Shown here piece after piece: positions 1 to 7,419 of a stretch of 39,754 nt of DNA; position 1 is the first letter of the stretch; every line of letters begins with the position of its first letter. Source of the stretch: an uncultured Pirellulales bacterium (GTDB taxonomy: Bacteria > Planctomycetota > Planctomycetia > Pirellulales > Lacipirellulaceae); contig CAMYJY010000018.1 in assembly GCA_947258835.1 (NCBI GenBank), forward strand, positions 1-39,754, in the 5' to 3' direction. Under the pieces are notes generated by a model. That model was not told the DNA's origin. It searched no databases and saw only the letters and a list, made by a program, of their open reading frames with translations. The translations under genes and the position numbers were made by a program.

Positions 1-17
1 GTCGGAGGATAATGTTC

Positions 18-1046
18 ATGTCTATTGCTGCAGATTGTTCTCATCTTGATGGTGCGTTGGATTGCCTGGCCCGCTTGCCGGTCGAACAGTTGCGGTGCTA
101 CGTGGTCGATGCGGAGCAGCGCAGGTTGGTCACCGTGCCACCGGACCGAGTCTCCGCGGAATTGGGGTCGTCGTCGGGTGAGGTGTGGATCGATATGCAG
201 GCTCAGGATCCTCGGGAGATTCAAGAATTTCTGGAACAGCTCGCACTGCACCCTCTGATTTTGGAGGATTGCCTGGATCCCTTTTGGAGTTCGCGATTTT
301 CCTCCTACGATACCTCGCTGTACTTCGAGTTTCCGGTGTATGCTGCGGATTCGGTAGACGATTACCTGTCGGTCATCTGTATTCCACGGATGTTGATTAC
401 CATCCGCGCCACGCCGATTCCTGCGGTGGACCGTATGTTGGAGAGTCTGGATGCACAGACGCGGCTCAACGATGGGACCAAAGCTGCCGTGTTGTACGCT
501 CTCCTCGATGGGATCGGGGAGGGCCTGATTCAGGCTGCACGAGATGGCCGGCAGGCCATCCGGGATTTGTCCCGTGTGCTGGACAGTGAGCCGGATGCCG
601 TGGACATGGAACAGATCATTTCCGTGCAGCGGGAACTGCAGGACATCACGATGATCGCCGAGGATCAGCTCTACTGCCTGCGTGGGTTGATAAGTGTCGA
701 CTCGAACGCACTGGCGATCTCGGGCCAGTGCGATTACTTGCGCGATGCGCTCCGCAGTTATGAGACGGCGCTTCGCGTGGTGCATCGCTACGAATCGCGA
801 GCAGCGGAAATGCGCCAGCAGTATCAATTTTTCTTGCAGGAGAAAACCGAGTCCCGCATTCGGGTGCTGACGATTTTGTCTTCGATCTGCATGCCGCTGA
901 CCCTCATCGCGGGGATCTACGGCATGAACTTCGCGCGGATGCCGGAAACACAGTGGCAGTGGGGATATCCCGCCACTCTGGGGGCGATGTTTGCGATTGC
1001 CGCTGGCCTGTTGGTGTTTTTTTACAGACGCGGCTGGCTGAACTAG
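18..1046 (+). CDS. corA: CorA-type magnesium/divalent cation transporter
   Basis: Inner-membrane channel of the CorA (2-TM-GxN) family, which takes up Mg2+ and sometimes Co2+ or Ni2+ as a pentamer. The 342-residue protein has the expected plan: a long soluble N-terminal region rich in charged helices, then two C-terminal membrane segments. The signature YGMNF lies just after the first hydrophobic segment (SSICMPLTLIAGI), and the second (ATLGAMFAIAAGLLVFFY) is followed by a short basic tail. GGAGG at 4-8 is 9 nt from the ATG at 18 but only 3 nt from the in-frame ATG at 12, so I prefer 18. The loop after YGMN (FARMPETQWQWGYP) keeps the acidic and aromatic pattern usual in the family. The next gene is convergent, so this one is probably transcribed alone or with genes before the window. 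The family call is firm; the transported ion is inferred. Confidence 0.93.
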   Translation: MSIAADCSHLDGALDCLARLPVEQLRCYVVDAEQRRLVTVPPDRVSAELGSSSGEVWIDMQAQDPREIQEFLEQLALHPLILEDCLDPFWSSRFSSYDTSLYFEFPVYAADSVDDYLSVICIPRMLITIRATPIPAVDRMLESLDAQTRLNDGTKAAVLYALLDGIGEGLIQAARDGRQAIRDLSRVLDSEPDAVDMEQIISVQRELQDITMIAEDQLYCLRGLISVDSNALAISGQCDYLRDALRSYETALRVVHRYESRAAEMRQQYQFFLQEKTESRIRVLTILSSICMPLTLIAGIYGMNFARMPETQWQWGYPATLGAMFAIAAGLLVFFYRRGWLN

Positions 1047-1228
1047 GGCTTAATGGACCAGCTCGTGACATGCTGAAATGGCTCGGTGAACCGTTTCCGA
1101 ATCGCAAATGCGAGTGGCTGCCTGTTTTCTGGTAAACCGCTTGCTACTTCTGGCTGTGGAAATTTTTGCCGTGCCAGGACTTGCCGGCTGCTAGTCAGGG
1201 GCATCCCCAGGCGAGTCCGTGCGATCGA

Positions 1229-2398
1229 CTACTTGCCCAGTGGGAAAGATTTTGCAAGACCGGGCGAGACCTGCGAGCAGGCAATCGTCTTCGGTTTGCG
1301 ATCAAGCGGCAATTGCTGCACTGGTGGCAGGGGGCTGCGACGAGAACGTGCGGAGAGAGGACCCGTGGCTAGGGCCGTCAGCACGGAGAGGGTGATCAGT
1401 TCTCGACTGCGCCAATCGGCAAACACCTGCTGCCGGGCTTCGTCTGTTAAGGCGGACGACTCCCTCGGTCCAGCAGGCTTTGCTACTCGGATTGCTGGAC
1501 GGCCAGCAGCGGTCACCGCGGTAGCACGCTGTGACTGAGAGACGGTAGCGGCGCTGGAGACAGCGGCCTGCGTAGCCGTCCGGCGGCCTGGCTGGTAGGA
1601 AATAACCGGTGAGTCCTGTGCGCCTCTGGGCGTCGTGATGTGTTGCTCAGTTTCCGTGGATTGATCGGTGGGCTCAGGCGTTGTTGCAGCACGAGCTGGC
1701 TGCGCAATTCTTTCCGGTAGAGCGATAGACGCCACGCGCAGCGAGATCTCCCGCCCGCGACTGGGCACCACTACGTTGTTTCGTGCTGCTGTTTCAGTCG
1801 ACGAGGGGAGGCTGTTTTTTGTTTGGGGCAGAAACCACAGGCCGGCTGATTGCCGTGTAATGGCTGGCGCTGCTGCGGATTCCAGGATGTGATTTTCGGA
1901 TGAACCCGGTTCTTCTGGAACTGGGTTGGCGAAAGGAGTATTTGGAATATTAGTAGAAGGGAATTGCACAGTTCCTGCTCCCCGCTCACTAGGAAGCAGT
2001 CCTGGCAAGGGAATCGGCTGGGGTGTAAAATTTAGATCAAAATTCGCTGTCGGCTGGCAGCATGTGGCACCATTGTGTCCCTGTAGTGCAGACGGTTGTG
2101 CATGCAGTTTTTGCCCGGAAGTGTTGCGATCGCACGCGAAAAAATGACCTGAGTCCGTGGAGAGAGCGTCCTCCAGAGGCATCAAAGTCGCGAATTCACC
2201 TGCTGAAACTGTAGTCACCTCAAACTGGTTCGTCGACTCAATTTCCAGCGGGGAGGCGGAGAGAGCAAGTCGCTGCTCCAAGTGCTGCACAGCCAAACGC
2301 GAGCGGCTACCTGAACGCCCTGGGCAACTCGTGGCAAAAATATTGGATGTGGATGCTTGAATGAACTTCAGCGCCCAACGGAAGCCAGCACAGGCCAT
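1229..2398 (-). CDS. Secreted LExR-motif protein of unknown function
   Basis: I do not recognise a catalytic domain in this 389-residue protein. Near the N-terminus is VQHLEQRLALSASPLE (about residues 37-52), the LExRxxLSA type motif that opens many exported planctomycete proteins. The middle is Pro/Ser/Thr/Ala-rich, low in complexity and probably disordered. Near the C-terminus a short hydrophobic stretch (LITLSVLTALATGPL) is followed by basic residues (SARSRR), which could be a membrane anchor or sorting-type tail; this is inference. Its ATG lies 2 bp after the stop of the upstream sigma/TPR gene, so the two are probably co-transcribed and translationally coupled. The first codons overlap a fragment resembling repeat family A (2363-2393), so the original start may lie further in. 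Confidence 0.6.
   Translation of the reverse strand: MACAGFRWALKFIQASTSNIFATSCPGRSGSRSRLAVQHLEQRLALSASPLEIESTNQFEVTTVSAGEFATLMPLEDALSTDSGHFFACDRNTSGQKLHAQPSALQGHNGATCCQPTANFDLNFTPQPIPLPGLLPSERGAGTVQFPSTNIPNTPFANPVPEEPGSSENHILESAAAPAITRQSAGLWFLPQTKNSLPSSTETAARNNVVVPSRGREISLRVASIALPERIAQPARAATTPEPTDQSTETEQHITTPRGAQDSPVISYQPGRRTATQAAVSSAATVSQSQRATAVTAAGRPAIRVAKPAGPRESSALTDEARQQVFADWRSRELITLSVLTALATGPLSARSRRSPLPPVQQLPLDRKPKTIACSQVSPGLAKSFPLGK
2363..2393 (+). repeat. Partial family A repeat fragment
   Basis: The stretch TTCAGCGCCCAACGGAAGCC matches the left end of family A as seen, reverse-complemented, at 21790-21815. Only about 25-30 bases remain and they overlap the start of the LExR gene. It could be a remnant or a chance match. 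Confidence 0.35.
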
Positions 2399-2400
2399 GG

Positions 2401-3783
2401 TTATTTTTCCTTGCTCAGCAGGTTTTGGAAGCCGACATGGTTTTTAAAGGCCAAAAAATCAGCAACATGAATAGGGCCTGACAGCGGCTGTTGCTGGGCG
2501 GTTCGCGCCTGCTCCAACAGGGAAACCGCGTCCTCTGCCATTTTCTTTCTTGCCTCAGCCTGGTGGTGTTCGTCGAGTTGACTTGCCGCCTGGGCGAGTT
2601 CCCGAGCAACGTGATACAGGTGTTGCCCATCGTTGGCTCGCAGCTGGCGACGCTGGTGTGCTGCCTTGGCCGCTGCCAGCGGCCGGTTGGCCTTCCGCAG
2701 TGCCCGGCCGTAGTTGAGGTAGTGTTTGTTGAGGTTTTCTCGGCAAGCGACCAAGCGTGGTGCGCGTGCGACTGCGGCACGTTGCTGCTCAATCGCCTGA
2801 CGATGTAGGACACACGCCTGACGATGTTGGCCCACATGGCTTTCGATGGCTCCCAGGTTGTTGTAGCACAGTGCCAGGTCGCTCTTCAGCTCCAGATCCT
2901 CAGAGTGCGTTTCCCGCCCCGCATCGTCTTTTGTAGCGAGCAGGCTCTCCAAAATCTCGATCGCTGCTTGGCACGAGTTGCGGGCTGCCTGCCAGTCGGC
3001 CTCCTGCTCGACAAAACTCAAATTGTTCAGCGCGATGGCCAAATCATGGGCATGACGGGGTTCCTGCGGATAACGCTCAAAAAGTTGTTGCAGCAAGGCA
3101 ATGGCTTGCTGGATGTTCGATTTCGCCTGGTCGTTTTCTCCAATCTGTCGCTGCAAGAGTCCCAAATTGACTTGCATCTCCGCCAACGTGCGGACCATGT
3201 GAGGATCGTCATGCTCCGCCTCCGCGAGCTCCGACTGTTGTCGAATTGCGTCTTGATAGTGCTGTTTGGCCAGGGACGCGTCCCCTTGCGAGGCCTCCAG
3301 CAAGCCAAGTTCGTTGAGACAAGTTGCTCGATTGTGCAACGGACTGCGGCTCGCACCACTGGCGGGACGCAATTGTTCAAAAAGTTGTAAGGCTTGAGTG
3401 TACAACTGTCTGGCTTCAACTTGGCGATAATCGTCTGGCAACTCAGCCAGTTTGTCAGCCAGTTGAATTTGTAATTCATTCTGATGCACGTTACCGCTGG
3501 GCGACACACCGGGATCCGGTAAAATGGTTTCCAACCGAACCGTCGACTGCTCAAGCGCGTGGGCCATGGCCTGCAGGGACACCTCGCGTCGCACGTCCCG
3601 CTTTTGGGTGAGTACGTGCTGTTCCACGGCCCGGCGCAAATTGTTGATCAAAATCTTCCTCAGCCAGGCCCCAAATTCATTGCGGCAGGTACCGCGGAAT
3701 TGGTTGAAATCGCGAGTGGCCTCCAAAAAGGTCTCCTGGACGATGTCCGACGGGCTGACGCGGGCGAGCAATTTTCTTTCCAA
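2401..3783 (-). CDS. ECF sigma region 2 joined to kinase-type TPR domain (likely deletion fusion or remnant)
   Basis: Residues 1-60 match region 2 of planctomycete ECF sigma factors: RVSPSDIVQETFLEA (8-22), FRGTCRNEFGAWLRKIL (29-45), then TQKRDVRREVSL. At about residue 115 the usual opening of region 4 begins (LAELPDDYRQV), but instead of the expected helix-turn-helix the sequence passes straight into EARQLYTQALQLFEQLRP and about 330 residues of TPR helices. The TPR part, including its end (AVSLLEQARTA...DFLAFKNHVGFQNLL), resembles the C-terminal half of planctomycete Ser/Thr kinases, whose genes often lie directly downstream of such sigma genes. The frame opens only at a TTG (3783); an in-frame TAG sits at 3799-3801 and the usual sigma N-terminus is missing. 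I infer that a deletion removed sigma region 4 and the kinase domain. A genuine sigma-TPR regulator is the alternative. The LExR gene follows after 2 bp. Confidence 0.7.
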   Translation of the reverse strand: MERKLLARVSPSDIVQETFLEATRDFNQFRGTCRNEFGAWLRKILINNLRRAVEQHVLTQKRDVRREVSLQAMAHALEQSTVRLETILPDPGVSPSGNVHQNELQIQLADKLAELPDDYRQVEARQLYTQALQLFEQLRPASGASRSPLHNRATCLNELGLLEASQGDASLAKQHYQDAIRQQSELAEAEHDDPHMVRTLAEMQVNLGLLQRQIGENDQAKSNIQQAIALLQQLFERYPQEPRHAHDLAIALNNLSFVEQEADWQAARNSCQAAIEILESLLATKDDAGRETHSEDLELKSDLALCYNNLGAIESHVGQHRQACVLHRQAIEQQRAAVARAPRLVACRENLNKHYLNYGRALRKANRPLAAAKAAHQRRQLRANDGQHLYHVARELAQAASQLDEHHQAEARKKMAEDAVSLLEQARTAQQQPLSGPIHVADFLAFKNHVGFQNLLSKEK

Positions 3784-3890
3784 TTGGCCCTGCCCACGCT
3801 AAGGTATGCGTGCTGCAATCGCAAGAAGGCCCGGGAACGCCGAAAGGGATCGGTGGTTCCAAAGCAATCCGTCTCGACGAACAAGTAGAA
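3784..3890 (-). pseudogene. Decayed N-terminal remnant of the ECF sigma gene
   Basis: Read on the minus strand, different frames give pieces resembling the start of an ECF sigma factor: DPFRRSRAFLRL in one, LLAIAARIP followed by a stop and then RGQGQLERKLLARV in the frame of the downstream gene. No single frame restores an N-terminus. This fits one or more frameshifts plus a nonsense change, and suggests that the downstream open frame is a remnant. The matches are short. Confidence 0.4.
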
Positions 3891-4312
3891 ATCACGAGAG
3901 CCGGCGCGCGGACGATAATCTAAATTCAGTCGTGTCTTTGTGTCTTGGTGGTTCTACTCGAGGTACTCAAATTTACGCCCGCGGACGAACCATCATCACC
4001 GCCTTAATCCAAGCAAACCAAGCCGATATACAGCAATTATCAAAACTCGCAGCCTAAAAATCTTTGCACCACACAAAGAAACTGATTGTTCGTAGTCCGC
4101 AGGACACGTAGAACTGACCGGTGCTCGACTGCAACCAAGTAAACAGAGTGGCCCAAGTGTTTGGGAATGCCACCACCAGCAAGGCCAGTGCTATCAGCCG
4201 CAGACGCCGCGCCGCGATCGTCCCCAGGATGGTGGTAGACGTTGTTTCCGTCGTTTCGTCGTGGTTCAAAATTCTCAGCCTACGACTCGCATCGGCCGGC
4301 GGTTCTGCCGCC
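3891..4312. other. Intergenic region without a convincing gene
   Basis: This is the spacer between the sigma/TPR gene and the TolC-family gene, both on the minus strand. It holds a copy of repeat D (4236-4280). A minus-strand frame across 4054-4240 encodes a hydrophobic stretch (LIALALLVVAFPNTWATLF), but it runs into repeat D and has no recognisable start, so I do not call it a gene. No terminator or promoter stands out. Confidence 0.5.
4236..4280 (-). repeat. Repeat D, copy 1
   Basis: Reverse-complemented, this segment (CTGAGAATTTTGAACCACGA, then CGAAACAACGGAAACAAC) is nearly identical over about 42 bases to 32989-33030. Both copies lie in non-coding spacers. Confidence 0.8.
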
Positions 4313-5824
4313 TTAGAGGGTACCCATGGCCCGTTGGAGTTGCATTTCCGCCAGGAGGGAATCGTACAAGCTACTGTAATAGTTGCTGTAGGCTCGTGTC
4401 CGCAGTGTCTCCGCGTCCAGCACCTCGGTATTTGTTCCCGCCCCTTGTTGGTAGCGAGCGATCGAGACCCGCAGATTTTCATCCGCGCTCTCCAGGGCCG
4501 CCTGGTTGACATCGACTTGTTGCTGCGTGCTGTCGAGGTCGTGCCAAGCCTTTTTAACCTGGAGGGTAATCATGGACTCCAAATGCGTCCGCTTCCGCAG
4601 CAATCCCTCGGCCGACTGTTCCAGCTGGGCCGTGCGGTTGCCTTTGCGGCCCGCGTCCCAAAAATTCCATTCCGCCAGCACGGCCACATTGTTGAAACTC
4701 TCGTGTTCGAGAAATCTGTTTTCTATGAAGCTATAACCGCCATCGAGGACAATTTGCGGTCGGTTTCCGGCCCGGATCGATTTTGCCGAACTGCGGAGTG
4801 CCCGCACTTTGGCTGAGAGGAAGCCAATCTCGGGACGTTGATTTAAGGCTTGACTGATGGAGAGTTCCAGGTCGTAGTCTTGCGCGGGGCGTGACAAATC
4901 TTGGACCTCGACGAGGTTGTCCAGAGGCCGCTGCAGGGCCCGGTTGTAGGACGCCTGGGCAACGGTGCGGAGGTTTTGCATCTGCAGACGCAACTGGCGC
5001 GCATTGGCCAAGGCGACTTGCACAGCGAGGAGATTCGCGCGGATGCCAACACCTTGATCCACCAGGTTTCCCACCTCCCGCTCATGGGCTTCGAGACTCT
5101 TCACGCCATCCTGAGCCACCTCCAGCAGTCGCTGCGCCTTGAGAACGCCCACGTAAGCCTGCGCCACTTGCAGCTTGACGTCCAACTCGGTCCGCTGCCC
5201 GTCCGCCACGGCCGCGGTCACTTCGGCACCTGCCGCGTGGATGGCATTCTTGATCCGCCCAAAGGTGTACAAAGCCTGCGTTGCGCGCACACCCCCCAGG
5301 AAGAATTCGCGCTGATTTGCCGTCACGCTGGCCGTCGCTCCATTCGGAAGAAAGACCGGGATCGGCGGTATGGGCGCGTTGATCGTAAGCGGATTGTCGT
5401 AAACGGAATAGCTGCCGCGGGCTGAAAGAGTCGGCAGTCTCTCGGCGCGGGCGGCACGCAGCCCGCGCTGAGCGGCCGACGCCTGCCAGCGACTGGCTTC
5501 CAGATCTGGATCCACGCTTAACGCGATCGCCCAAGCCCCCGACAACGACTCGCCTGTCTCGGAGATGACCGTTGGCGTAATCTCCGCCAAGTTTGTGCTG
5601 GCTGGGGCCGGCAAGGTGACCTCTTCCTGGGAGTAAGCCGCGCTGCCCTGAATACTGGTAGCGAAAATGCAGCAAACCACTGCCAGCAGGCGGCAGAGCC
5701 TGCCCCGGGCTGGAACTGGGGTCCGCCGGTCTCTGGGGGCTACCGCTCGGAAGGTATTGGTCCGCTTCCGTGGGGCGTTCCCCGGTTCGCTAGCATCAAG
5801 AATATGTTGTGTAGGGTGCATCAT
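4313..5824 (-). CDS. TolC-family outer-membrane efflux protein
   Basis: Outer-membrane channel of the TolC/OEP family, the exit duct of RND or type I export systems. After a hydrophobic segment (LLAVVCCIFATSIQGSAA) the mature protein has the two-fold repeat of long helices and strands: ALSVDPDLEASRWQASAAQRGLRAARAERLP at the start, TQALYTFGRIKNAIHAA for the first barrel strand and helix, and VLAEWNFWDAGRKGNRTAQLEQ for the second. The C-terminal helix (YQQGAGTNTEVLDAETLRTRAYSNYYSSLYDSLLAEMQLQRAMG) is typical. The start is uncertain. I chose ATG 5824, with 5821 and 5962 also in frame; none has a good ribosome site, and the residues before the signal segment come from a family A repeat (5690-5778). 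It shares its strand with the RND operon at 7420-11682, but two other genes lie between, so partnership is only plausible. Confidence 0.88.
   Translation of the reverse strand: MMHPTQHILDASEPGNAPRKRTNTFRAVAPRDRRTPVPARGRLCRLLAVVCCIFATSIQGSAAYSQEEVTLPAPASTNLAEITPTVISETGESLSGAWAIALSVDPDLEASRWQASAAQRGLRAARAERLPTLSARGSYSVYDNPLTINAPIPPIPVFLPNGATASVTANQREFFLGGVRATQALYTFGRIKNAIHAAGAEVTAAVADGQRTELDVKLQVAQAYVGVLKAQRLLEVAQDGVKSLEAHEREVGNLVDQGVGIRANLLAVQVALANARQLRLQMQNLRTVAQASYNRALQRPLDNLVEVQDLSRPAQDYDLELSISQALNQRPEIGFLSAKVRALRSSAKSIRAGNRPQIVLDGGYSFIENRFLEHESFNNVAVLAEWNFWDAGRKGNRTAQLEQSAEGLLRKRTHLESMITLQVKKAWHDLDSTQQQVDVNQAALESADENLRVSIARYQQGAGTNTEVLDAETLRTRAYSNYYSSLYDSLLAEMQLQRAMGTL
5690..5778 (-). repeat. 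Family A repeat inside the 5' end of the TolC-family gene
   Basis: Contains the diagnostic GCTACCGCTCGGAAGG and CCGCTTCCGTGGGGCG blocks shared with 21770-21810, in reverse orientation. It is translated as part of the long N-terminal region (RKRTNTFRAVAPRD); the 21.8-kb copy has a matching frame (RKRANTFRAVA). Confidence 0.75.
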
Positions 5825-6045
5825 GCGTCGTGTGATCGTGAAAGCGTGCTGTTGTGGTAGTGTAGTGGTTGTAGTGATCGGCCGGCTTGTGTGGATTTTG
5901 CCTGCATTTGCTGGGCGAGCCCAAAACTCGCTGTAATCCGCAAAGCTTGACATCGCATGCATGCGGCCAGCTTGCCCCCTAGTCCGCGTCTTCTCCGTTT
6001 GTCAAATACTCGTGGCAAGATTTACCGGAGAAATCAGAGAAATCG

Positions 6046-6267
6046 ATGCCATCGGCACCGGCAGCCGATGTAATCAGGCAGCTCTATGGAGACCTGTGTC
6101 ATCGATTAGAGCAGCTTACCAACAGTGGTGGTGGTCGCCCCCCGCGCAAACCGAGGGGAGCCACGCAGTGCGACCCGCTGGCAGCACATCGCATTTTGGA
6201 AATTTTCTATAAAACCCTTGGTGATTGGATATGGTACTTCGAGTTACTCAAACGTTGGCAGTCGTAG
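6046..6267 (+). CDS. Possible small hypothetical protein (73 aa)
   Basis: A short frame starts at ATG 6046 behind a purine-rich stretch (GAGAAATCAGAGAAATCG). The product has two helical segments, DVIRQLYGDLCHRLEQL and HRILEIFYKTLGDWIWYFELLKRWQ, separated by a Gly/Pro/Arg linker. I do not recognise a family. Its end overlaps the start of the cysteine-rich gene at 6225 by 43 bp in another frame. It could be coupled to that gene or be a chance frame. Confidence 0.35.
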   Translation: MPSAPAADVIRQLYGDLCHRLEQLTNSGGGRPPRKPRGATQCDPLAAHRILEIFYKTLGDWIWYFELLKRWQS

Positions 6268-6671
6268 GTTTGCTAGCTCAGTCGCTGCTGGCGGGAGAGC
6301 CCGGTTGCGGGACTCCCGTGGTGGAGACTTCCTGCTCCGGGGCGGTGCATTGCGGCTCCGCTGTCTGTGGTGCAGCGGATATTTTTACGGAGGGCAGCGC
6401 AGCGCGTGAGTCTGCCGGGAGCGTTTTGCTGGCAAAATGCCGGGTTGCTATGGGGTGCCCGCAGTGCGTCTGCTGTATAGGGGGCAAGCCCTGTCGGCCG
6501 GAGCCGCGTTCCTGCCGACCCGAGTGCGTGTGCCTGGACAAGTCATGCCGCCCCATGCCAAAATACTGCCGGCCAGAATGTGTGTGCCGCTATGCGAGCT
6601 GCCGTCCCGAGCCACGCCTGTGTCGGCCGGAGAAGGTTTGCTGCTATCCTGAACCCATCTGCTGCCGCTGA
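6225..6671 (+). CDS. Cysteine-rich secreted protein with CRPE repeats
   Basis: A 148-residue protein whose N-terminus (VLRVTQTLAVVGLLAQSLLAGEPGC) looks like a signal peptide with cleavage near AGE. The mature part has 23 cysteines by my count. From about residue 85 they fall into a repeat of the type C-RPEPR-x-C-RPE-x-VC (CRPEPRSCRPECVC, CRPMPKYCRPECVC, CRPEPRLCRPEKVCC). Such density suggests disulfide cross-linking or metal binding outside the cytoplasm; this is inference, and I do not recognise a named family. ATG 6231 is an alternative start. A short inverted repeat (CTGCCGC...GCGGCAG, about 6660-6690) spans the stop codon but lacks a T tract. Confidence 0.6.
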   Translation: MDMVLRVTQTLAVVGLLAQSLLAGEPGCGTPVVETSCSGAVHCGSAVCGAADIFTEGSAARESAGSVLLAKCRVAMGCPQCVCCIGGKPCRPEPRSCRPECVCLDKSCRPMPKYCRPECVCRYASCRPEPRLCRPEKVCCYPEPICCR

Positions 6672-6736
6672 CTGTGGCTTGCGGCAGGAACAGTTAGCGA
6701 GGGCACCATCTGACTTGGATGATGCGAGTAAACTTG

Positions 6737-6838
6737 TTGTATTTGAGTCAAATTGAGCGACCAGTGGGAGCGGGCAAACGTCTTCCGATCGGTAGCTCGC
6801 ATTGGTTCGAGGCCCCCCGGTCAAGCCGGGGGCAGGCC
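6737..6838 (+). repeat. Family A repeat, copy 2
   Basis: Reads GTATTTGAGTCAAATT, then GAGCGACCAGTGGGAGCGGG, CGGTAGCTCGCATTGG and a hairpin with 7-bp arms CCCCCGG (6814-6820) and CCGGGGG (6826-6832) around TCAAG. The left block GTATTTGAGTCAAATT recurs at 29249, which defines one end of the element. It sits between the cysteine-rich gene and the nucleotidyltransferase-like gene. Confidence 0.85.
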
Positions 6839-6859
6839 TTGTCTCGCTAGAGTCAGAGT

Positions 6860-7390
6860 ATGACAGCTAAAGAATTTTTTGACTGGCAGACTTCGGGTGG
6901 AACCAACGATGTCATGAAACTCGTTGCGGCTCTTGAAAAGGCCGACATTCCTTGGTGCGCTATTGGCGGTGTTGCCGTCAACCATTGGGCGGAAAACCCT
7001 ATCGTTACGCAAGACGTTGATCTCGTCGTGGCCTCCGAGGCAACTGCAAAGGCCATAGCACTTCTCGAGGCAGCCGGTTTTTCCGCACAGCGATTTCAAT
7101 GGTCCGTTAACTTTCGCGGCTCATCGGCTGTTAGTATCCAACTCAGCACAGAAAAATTCTATCAGGAATTTCCTTCACGCTCAGTTCCTGCAGATGTCCA
7201 CGGCATCCTGCTGCGGGTTGCCTCATTGGAAGATACTTTCCGAGGCAAGATCCTTGCCTGGTCCGATTCTGAGCGCAGGCAAAGCAAACGCATCAAGGAT
7301 CTGGCGGACATTGCACGACTCGTAGAATCCCATCCCCAGCTGTGGGACCAACTGAGCGACGAACTGAAAAGCCAAGTTGAAAAACCATAG
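6860..7390 (+). CDS. Nucleotidyltransferase-fold protein (AbiEii/MNT-like)
   Basis: A 176-residue protein with the minimal nucleotidyltransferase core: IGGVAVNHWAEN (GG at 36-37) followed by TQDVDLVV (D52 and D54). This matches the GG...DxD active-site pattern of the polymerase-beta-like superfamily seen in AbiEii toxins and MNT antitoxins. The C-terminal part has the charged helix RIKDLADIARLVESHP, common in this group. Members transfer nucleotides to RNA or protein targets, but many solitary ones have no known target. No antitoxin or HEPN partner gene lies beside it: repeat A is upstream and the convergent RND gene is 29 bp downstream. No clear ribosome site precedes ATG 6860. Confidence 0.75.
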   Translation: MTAKEFFDWQTSGGTNDVMKLVAALEKADIPWCAIGGVAVNHWAENPIVTQDVDLVVASEATAKAIALLEAAGFSAQRFQWSVNFRGSSAVSIQLSTEKFYQEFPSRSVPADVHGILLRVASLEDTFRGKILAWSDSERRQSKRIKDLADIARLVESHPQLWDQLSDELKSQVEKP

Positions 7391-7419
7391 CCGATTCAAA
7401 CAGCTCAGGCCAATGTGGC

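Noticed and set aside
4054-4512. 152-codon minus-strand frame with a hydrophobic C-terminus
   Set aside because: It overlaps the end of the TolC-family gene and runs through repeat D; no start signal and no family resemblance.
6860-7390. A complete type IV toxin-antitoxin pair
   Set aside because: Only the nucleotidyltransferase-fold protein is present; neither neighbour looks like an antitoxin.
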